In this document: positions 57,826 to 64,000 of the stretch, in pieces
Numbering within the stretch: position 1 is the stretch's first letter
Layout: each line of letters begins with the position of its first letter
Assembly (NCBI GenBank): GCA_012976225.1
Contig: JAAVVG010000005.1
Location: forward strand, 124,001-188,000
Origin: Golubevia sp. BC0850
Lineage: Eukaryota > Basidiomycota > Exobasidiomycetes > Golubeviales > Golubeviaceae
Direction of reading: 5' to 3'
Length of the DNA: 64,000 nucleotides
Program-made: the position numbers and the translations under genes
The notes under the pieces: generated by a model
Databases searched by the model: none
The model's input: only the letters and a program-made list of their open reading frames with translations
What the model was told of the DNA's origin: nothing

Positions 57826-58134
57826 GATTGAAGTTGAGGAAGGTTGGGAGAAGGGGAAAAGAGGAGGACCCAGAAGGCGAGAACTTTTCAAACTTCTCGA
57901 TTTTGGAAAAAAAAAAGAAAGGTGGGGGGGGGGGCGGATTTGCTAGTCTTGTGTTTGACAGATGGGCTTGAGTCAGGTCGAGGCAAGGGGTTGCTGACAT
58001 CATGTGTTAGTCATCAATTCTTAAACTGACTAGCTTCTAGCCTTAAACCTTTTGCAGTGGAATTAGATGACGTCTAGGGGCATGTGGAGTGGTGAGAGGG
58101 ACATCGAGAAGTTGTTCTAAAACGCAGAGCTCAT
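57826..58134. other. Intergenic with A-run and G11 tract
   Basis: 3' flank of the arrestin-like gene. It contains a run of ten As near 57907 and eleven Gs at 57924-57934. No gene seen. Confidence 0.5.
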
Positions 58135-59240
58135 CTAGCTTTGATTCAACTGAACTTGCCCGATTAGCTTCTCACATTCCCGCAGCTTTGGGTTCATGAG
58201 AATGCATAAGCTACCTTGAGGGCTCGAACTGGAGTTCAAGAGACTCTTCGGTTTCGACCTTCTGCCAGTAGGAGGAGATGTTGGAGAACTTGAAATCTGA
58301 GGCGGAGAAAGGTTCCATAGCAAACTCACTCACGACCTTTAACCTTTTGTCGGCCCGTCTGAAAATAATAAAAGGAAGGTATGGTACCAGTGAGGAGCAA
58401 GGTCGACCCCAGAAAGTCAACAAGAACTCTCTCATCCGTCTAAACCTTCCAGTGTCTCCATCTCACCACCCCAAATCTCTTTCTCCCATCGGTTCGAGGC
58501 CTCAACTTCCTTCTTCCTTTTCTCCATTTCGAATCCATCAAAAGGTTCTCCTCACTCGTCAAAGCGCTTTCATCTAATCCTGCTTGAGGATAGGTTCGCC
58601 ATGACCGTCTGTTGACTCTCCTCCAGCTTCTCCATCTGAGACCTTTCTTCACCGGAAGTCTTACTCAAATGGCTTTTCAGAGTCGTATTATGGCGGTGCG
58701 CCATAACAAAGATCAGGAGGTCGACGAAAGGTTTGATTTGTGAGGGAAGTTGGTTCGGTTTGAGAATGGATTTGAGGCAAAACCGAGAATTTTGGCAGCA
58801 GAACCGACTGTAGGAGAGAAGAGAACTGATCCCACTTCCATCCCCTAAAGATTCTCTAACGAAGCCGTCGGGAATATGAATCGGAGATATACTCAACACG
58901 ATGTCCAATGATGAAGAGGAACGAAGGGTGAATTGAACGGCGGGAGAAGGAGGATCGGAAGAAATCGAGGTCCTCGTCTAGCTTGCGGTCTGGATGTAAG
59001 AAGCTAACCAGTTTCCAGTCGCTACTTCCCTCTCTCTCAACTTGGAAGACTTCAAACTTCCTAAGACTGTTCACCCACTGAGCTTTAAGTCTAAGATGGT
59101 AAATCTGGGAGTGGACTTGCTCAACAAGTTGAAGTGTTGAAATGTCCTTCTCTGTCTCGATTTGGACCTCTCCTTTAATGACAAGTCGGGAAGCAATTCT
59201 TTTCTTATGGTGAGTTCATTACTACATCAAAAAGCTTAAC
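58135..59240 (-). CDS. Unresolved minus-strand gene, several exons
   Basis: Protein-like frames occur on the minus strand but I could not fix a full model. One segment reads RLVIKGEVQIETEKDISTLQ and LRLKAQWVNSLRKFEVFQ. A GTTGAG donor and GCTAG acceptor 64 nt apart could join it in phase to RTSISSDPPSPAVQFTLRSS, LDIVLSISPIHIPDGFVRES and PSQIKPFVDLLIFVMAHRHN, then a charged helix (EERSQMEKLEESQQ). A later part, after the acceptor TTATTTTCAG near 58359, reads RADKRLKVVSEFAMEPFSAS or, with other splice sites, ends KLRECEKLIGQVQLNQS. The beginning is missing: no in-frame ATG precedes the first segment, so an upstream exon would be needed. Family not recognised. It could also be a decayed gene. Confidence 0.3.
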
Positions 59241-59721
59241 GTTTGGAAACACCTAGACAGAGACAAGAGACGAGAGAAAGGTAAAAAGGTGAAGAAAAAG
59301 AAGGGAGACTGGTGAGTGCTGTATTTTGTAGCTTTGAGACTTTTTTTGAGACTTGTTTTTTTATCTGAGAAACCAGACCTGAAGAGGGAAAAAGGAGAAG
59401 CAAGCGACTAGCGCCGTTCTTTTCGGTTGGAGAGAAACAAAAGCGGGAGGGAAGAGAGACAGAGGAACAGGAACGGGGAACGAGACAACGCATCAGAGAC
59501 AACACTTTTTTGATAGAACAAGATACACCGCGACGTTTTTATTTTTTTTTGTTTTGTTTTTTTGATAATTTTGTGAGAGATAGAGGTAGTTGAAGAGATT
59601 GAAGAAGGGTAAAGGCGTATCGTCGACTTTCACTTTGGATCTTGACGTCTTGTTAACCGTATTGCTTTTCCTCATCCCATCTCTTACTTCCAACCAACGT
59701 TCTTCCCCTCAAACTTGCCCC
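59241..59721. other. 3' flank of the bZIP gene
   Basis: Contains T/A homopolymer stretches (for example A/T-rich 59535-59570) and short frames without domains. Likely 3' untranslated region of the bZIP transcript and the promoter of the unresolved locus. Confidence 0.5.
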
Positions 59722-61029
59722 CTATTCAGACACCTCCATCTCCGCCTCCAACTCGGCCTCAGAGACGCCTTCCGCTCTGGCGCACCTCTTCTTCCACATT
59801 TCCACTTCTCCTCTGAGACTGTCGATGGTCTCGTTTAACGTCCTGAGCTCCTCGGCCTTCCTGTGCCTGGATCTCCTGGCAGCTAGAGTGTTTGAAAGCC
59901 TCTTGGCGGCATGGGGATCGGTGAGTTTTTGAAGTTTGGCTTCCTCGATTTCGATGGCTCTGGCTTCCGCCTCTCCAGCCTTGGATCCAGCCGTCGGTTT
60001 ACGAGAGGTAGAGGTGGCAGTCTTGTAAGACCTTGGCTGGATTGGGGCATCCAGCGGAAGCAGATCAGAAGACTCCAAACGTCTCTTGGTTCCTCTTCGA
60101 CCAGAGTTCCCTGGAGCTGGGTTGACGGCGGTCGCTGCTGCTGCTGCTTTGTTGACAGAAGAAGCTGGTGGGGCTGGTTCTTGAGCAGGAGCTGGAGCGC
60201 TGATAGAGGGACCCGGAGTGGAGATGACTTCGTTTAGAGGACTCTTTGGAGGAGTAGAGATGGTGAGAGGATTGGCGGTGGCGTTCTCGACTTGGGCTGT
60301 AGCGTTAATGTGTTGAAGACCGCTGCTTGACAAGGCTCTGAAGAGGTTGAAGGTAGCATTGGATTCCGTCTCGTTAGAAGAAGGATTTGCTGGAGTAGAG
60401 TTGTCCACCGAAGACCTAGAGAAGGCGAGTTGATGAGGAGATCCTCCGTTGTCCTTCTCTCCGAAGAGAGGGAAGTCCTTGCTGGATGACGAAGGTGGGA
60501 ATAGAGGTGCGTTGGCGAAACCGGCGAGTCCTTCGTCGTCTTCGTAGTTGAAGTCCGTTAAGAGAGGGCTGGGATCGCAAGACGAATCGAAGTCGAAGGA
60601 GAGCGAGTCGGTGAGAGCTGGCGAAGGGTCGGTGATGGAGGTCCACTCTGGTGATGAGAAGAAGTCATCGTTGGATGAGCTGGCGGTGTGAGGTTGAAGT
60701 TGACCTCCTCCCAAGGACTCGTAGGAGTTATCTTGGTTGGAGCCTGAGGAGACGTGGGAAAAAGGGGGGAGAGAGAGATCAGATTGGTCACGGTGGGAAA
60801 TTGGAGGGAAAATCGACGGTGAACGTCTGCCGTCTGTTCTCCCTCCTCTTCGTCTGGATTTGAGCCTCTACCAATTACCTAACATCTCTCAAATGGAATA
60901 GAACGCTCTTCACCCATCTTCCCCATCGTGCGCAGTCAACTTCCTTCCACTCCCGATCGAATCGGTCATCGGGCAGCCCGAACTCCTTTAGACTCACCTT
61001 CGAAGAGCTCAATCTTGTTATTGTTCATA
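59722..61029 (-). CDS. Gcn4/Cpc1-type bZIP transcription factor
   Basis: Master regulator type for amino-acid starvation responses. Two exons: 60998-61029 and 59722-60743, joined in phase (FEG|SNQDNSYES). From the ATG at 61029 (MNNNKIELFEG) the protein has about 350 residues. An acidic activation region carries FFSSPEWTS, SFDFDSS and LLTDFNYEDDEG. The C-terminal bZIP is DPHAAKRLSNTLAARRSRHR then a short zipper with Leu spacing (LRTLNETIDSLRGEVEMWKK). The basic region core NTxAARRSRxRK is that of Gcn4. The same frame is open for about 200 further codons upstream (to about 61640) and reads as Gln/Ser/Pro-rich protein, but without an ATG. So either a longer form starts in an unseen exon or this is leader. 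See the leader features for upstream ORFs. Confidence 0.85.
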
Positions 61030-61254
61030 TCGGTTCCGTTCGTGAAGTGAGTGTAATTGATTTGTTGTCTCTTTTGTTGTTGTTGCTGTTTTTGTCGATG
61101 AGTTGAGGTAGAAGGGTAGGGATGAGTGCACTGGCGGATTTGGCGAGGAGGACGGGTAGAAGTAGAGGGATGGAGTTGTTGTCTTTGTTGAGCGGCTAAA
61201 GTTCGATGTAGGAGAGTTTGAAGTGATTGAACTTGTTCAGAAAGGGCTTGAAGA

Positions 61255-61389
61255 TTAGGGGGAATGGAGGCCGGCTCGTTGCTCTGAAGTGCAACGGGCT
61301 GGTGGCTTGGGAACTGGTTGTACTCCTCTTTTGAAGAATAACTGTTGATTACTTGGGACGTAGAAGACGTTGGTAGTTGGTTGAACCAT
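61255..61389 (-). promoter_or_regulatory. Upstream ORF 2 of the bZIP leader, 44 codons
   Basis: ATG at 61389, stop TAA at 61255-61257. It begins MVQPTTNVFYVPSNQQ and is out of frame with the bZIP. No other ATG lies between it and the bZIP start at 61029. If the Gln-rich frame is coding, this ORF is only an internal overlap. Confidence 0.45.
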
Positions 61390-61578
61390 GACGGCTGATT
61401 GTGTTGGGGGTAGTGGTTAAAGTTAAAAGACAAGTTGGATGAGTTGGGGGGTTGAGTAGAAGAATCTAAAAGATCACAAAAGTGATTTGAGAGTGATTCT
61501 GGTTGGTTGTTACTGGGTGATTGTTGTTGCTTTTGATTTGACGATGAAAAAGAAGATAAATCTTTTCGATGGGAAAGT

Positions 61579-61593
61579 TTAGAAAGTGGACAT
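61579..61593 (-). promoter_or_regulatory. Upstream ORF 1 of the bZIP leader, 4 codons
   Basis: ATG TCC ACT TTC TAA, encoding Met-Ser-Thr-Phe. Very short upstream ORFs of this size are a hallmark of the translational control of GCN4 in yeast. Whether it lies in the transcript is not known. Confidence 0.45.
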
Positions 61594-61882
61594 CTTGCAG
61601 AAGAGGTTGAAGAAGAGGTTAGATCGGCAGAAAGAATTTAGTTGGAAAAGCGGGTTGAACTTTCTGCTGCTGCTGGTGCGGTCTCAATGCCGAGTCTGAG
61701 TTGAAGAGATCAAAAAACGAGAAGATGAAGAGAGGGGAAATAGAGAATTCTATTGAACGGAGGAAGGAAGAAGAAAGAGGAGGAGGATCCTCCTTTTCTT
61801 TCCCCCCTCTTCCCTCCTGGCACGTGGCCCACGTCCCTCGCGGTCAAAAAGGGACTAAAATGTCGAGTCAATTCACCTACAA

Positions 61883-61891
61883 ATGACTCAT
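61883..61891. promoter_or_regulatory. Perfect Gcn4-type site ATGACTCAT
   Basis: The nine-base palindromic consensus for Gcn4 binding, about 290 bp upstream of upstream ORF 1. It suggests that the bZIP factor may control its own gene. It lies 190 bp from the end of the GH51 gene, which reads away from it. Confidence 0.5.
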
Positions 61892-62081
61892 CTTCGATTG
61901 GAACCGGAGATGAACGGGAGAAAGCATCTTCCCCTCTTCCCTTTTCTCTCTCCTTTGGCTGCTCGTTGCAGACACAACAGTCCAAAGGAAAGCTCAAGCT
62001 CGAGAGAATGATGAAGAGATTTCAAGAGATGGTTTAGACCGTTGCATTACAGAAGAAGAAGGATCATGGAGCGAAGAAGTA

Positions 62082-64000
62082 TCAAGCTCTCGTGAGCCTG
62101 ACGGCCAACAAGGAATAGGCTGGAAGTGTGAAGGTGAAAGCACCATCCTTAAAGTCAGAGTCAGTCAAAGATCTCTTGACTGGTACCACCGCATTTCGAT
62201 TGGAAGGGTCGTTAGAGATGTATCCGTCGTCATTGTGGGTCATGAAGAGATCTCCTTCAGCAGAGTACTTTCCTCCATTCTCGACCTGGACAGTCACCTC
62301 AGTGGGAGAGTCGACCGGATTGGCAAACTTGATGATGTCCTTGCCGGAAGCGACTCCAGCTGACCAGTAAAGTGGCCCGAAGTCTCCAGAGGAAGTTACG
62401 TCGTACAGCTTCTCGAGGGCGAAGTTTCCCATGGCGTACTGAGGAAGAGAGAACAGAATAGAAGATAGAAATAAAAGTCAGTTTGGAGCGCAAATAAGAG
62501 GAAAAGAGAAATAATGGGGGGGGGGTCGAGAGGCCTCGACTGAGTTGTTCGTAGCAGCTCGGAAACTCACCTGAGCCCAGTAAGAGGTCGAAGGATAAGA
62601 GTTAAACTCGTCGATGGAGATCAAGTCTGGTTGCCACTGGTTGTGACCATCGTAGGAGATGAGTCTGTGGAAAAGGAAAGCAAAGAAAGCTCAGGGAGTC
62701 AGAGACAAGAATCAAGTCGATTTGTACTAGCCTGCCGTCTCAACTCACGGTGCATAAGCAAACGCCTTGGCAGTCTCTGGGTTGCGTTCCATTCCGAGCA
62801 TGAAAGCCATCTCGGCCGCAGCTCCTAGTTGGATAGGGTAGGTCAAACGACAATCCCCGGTGTACAAGTTATCGCCCTCAGCACACTTTCCAGAGTTGAG
62901 AACGGAAGCTTCGAGCTCGTAAACGACGTGGTCGGAGGTGTTGAAGAGGTTATGATTCTCCAAGAACCATTGAGGAGTTTGGTAGTCGTGCTGCGGTGAG
63001 AGAGGACAAACGTTGGCGGAGAGGTTAGAAGTCGATTGAAGACTCTCTGTCCCGCCCTTTTCAAAACGAAAGAATCTCCAAAATCACAACGTACTCACCC
63101 TGTCTTCAGCGACGAGCTTGTTGTTACCAACGTTGGCACTGGAGGAGATGAAGGTGATCTCTGGGAACTCGGTGGAGAGAGCGTCGAAGAAAGCTCCGTA
63201 TCTGTAGTCAGAGTAGGTGGTCTGAGCTACTTCAGAGATCCAGTCTTCGTTTCCAATCTCGGCTAGAGGCACGTTGATGGGTTGAGCACGTCCATGAGAC
63301 TCTCTGAGCTTTGCCCAGTCAGAGGATCCTTGAGCGTCAGTTAGGTAGTGTAGTTCGTTGATGACTGAGGTGATATATGGCTGAAGATCGCTCTCTGCAA
63401 CCGCCTTTTGATCTAGGGTGTATCCTGCAAAGAGACCTGGTATGGGTTTGGCTCCGATGGATTCTGCGAACTCCAATGATTCGACGATGCTGCGGGGGGA
63501 GAAAGAAAGGCTCGTCAATCTCTGAGCTCTCTTCCTAGAAAGTGAGAGTAGACTCACCTGAAACCATCGGTATCCCAGCCTACCCAAGTTCCTGGCCTTC
63601 CAGCTCTGTCTGTGAGAGGTCCGATCGCCTTCTGCCAATCGTAGTGAGCGCCAAGGTTATTTCCTTCGAGCGCGTTTCCACCGATGGCTCTGAAGTACTT
63701 GGCCTTGAGGTCGTTGATGAGAGACCCAGCATCTTCTCTGACCCCAGTGCCTTTCCAAGTCTGAGATGGGAAGACGCTCAGAAGGTTAACCTGGAAGGAG
63801 TCGGTGAACTCGGATGGGAGATCAATTCCAAAGACGTTGTTCGAATCGCTGGCAGTGTCTGAGACTTGAATGGTGGTCTCGAACTGCTTCCAATCGCTTG
63901 TGATAGAGGCTTCGACGTTCGAAGTTCCGAAGGTGAAAGACTCGTCTGCGTTGTAGAGTCCGACTGTGAAAGTGGTGGAAGCAGGGGTGTTGGCACGAGC
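62082..64000 (-). CDS. Alpha-L-arabinofuranosidase, GH51 (partial at window edge)
   Basis: Secreted-type enzyme that removes arabinofuranose side chains from arabinoxylan and arabinan. The N-terminus lies beyond the right edge. The visible part opens with a beta-sandwich segment (TVGLYNADESFTFGTS, then DWKQFETTIQVSDTASDSN) and continues FRAIGGNALEGN, RAGRPGTWVGWDTDG and KPIPGLFAGYTLD of the catalytic barrel. The acid/base Glu is in PLAEIGNEDWISE (near 63255). The nucleophile Glu is in VVYELEAS (near 62925). Later come LGAAAEMAFMLGMERNPETA, QWQPDLISIDEFNSYPS and the C-terminal beta domain ending TLPAYSLLAVRLTRA. Four or more introns split it. The order and both catalytic residues match GH51. 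Confidence 0.92.
62516..62525. repeat. G10 tract in a GH51 intron
   Basis: Ten Gs on the plus strand, a C10 run in the sense strand of the GH51 transcript, inside an intron. Confidence 0.7.

Larger units (their letters stand above)
61030..62081. other. Leader/promoter of the bZIP gene and 3' flank of GH51
   Basis: About 1 kb. From about 61640 to 61030 the minus strand is open in the bZIP frame and Gln-rich (RQKQQQQQKRQQ), with a helix-like phrase LQALSEQVQSLQTLLHRTLA. Upstream ORFs and a Gcn4 site lie here. Frames beyond 61700 have no supported gene. Confidence 0.55.

Noticed and set aside
61710-61997. 95-codon minus-strand frame as a first exon of the bZIP gene
   Set aside because: It begins with TTG, has no ATG, and its C-terminal half is low-complexity Ser/Phe; a splice at GTGAATTG is possible but unsupported.

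Overview
The window is nuclear DNA of a fungus, most likely a basidiomycete. Genes sit close together on both strands and most are split by short GT-AG introns (about 50-400 nt, donors mostly GTGAGT). Several products are fungal in type: Ppg1, Mub1/SamB, Fol3, Pan6, and a probable Clp1 (clampless) homologue, a family known from basidiomycetes. A subphylum such as Pucciniomycotina is only a guess. I found no tRNA, rRNA, CRISPR array, transposon or viral relic. The single reverse-transcriptase domain belongs to telomerase.

Layout. 0.4-4.5 kb: mitochondrial Mn superoxide dismutase, a GFA/CENP-V zinc protein and a Sws1-type SWIM zinc-finger protein, all on the minus strand. 4.6-12.1 kb: an F-box/LRR-like protein (+), a Clp1-like protein (-) and a large His-rich protein of unknown function (+). 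12.4-20.2 kb: cryptochrome-DASH with an RGG tail (-), a tiny LYR/ISD11-like gene (-), a glyoxalase-fold protein (+) and two membrane proteins (- and +). 21.2-31.1 kb: dihydrolipoamide dehydrogenase (-), a DUF1349 protein (-), pantothenate synthase (+), a 14-TM-type MFS transporter (-) and the phosphatase Ppg1 (+). 31.6-38.1 kb: MoaA and MoaC joined in one locus (-), then a 989-residue intronless protein (+). 38.3-45.5 kb: Yae1 (-) shares a 123-bp divergent promoter with telomerase reverse transcriptase (+), which is followed by a Ten1-like OB-fold protein (+). 46.1-53.1 kb: Mub1/SamB (-) and dihydrofolate synthase Fol3 (-). 54.8-57.8 kb: a duplicated small secreted protein (+) and an arrestin-like protein (+). 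58.1-64.0 kb: an unresolved minus-strand locus, a Gcn4-type bZIP factor with a complex leader (-), and a GH51 arabinofuranosidase cut by the window edge (-).

Most neighbours are unrelated housekeeping genes. The clearest functional grouping is telomeric: telomerase and a probable CST subunit lie on the same strand 281 bp apart. Four places deserve attention: this TERT-TEN1 pair; the MoaA/MoaC junction, where either a double-glycine stop or an in-frame splice can be used, as in animal MOCS1; the secreted protein made of two 56-residue repeats with introns at matching positions; and the Gcn4-type gene, which has short upstream ORFs and a perfect Gcn4 site in its leader/promoter.
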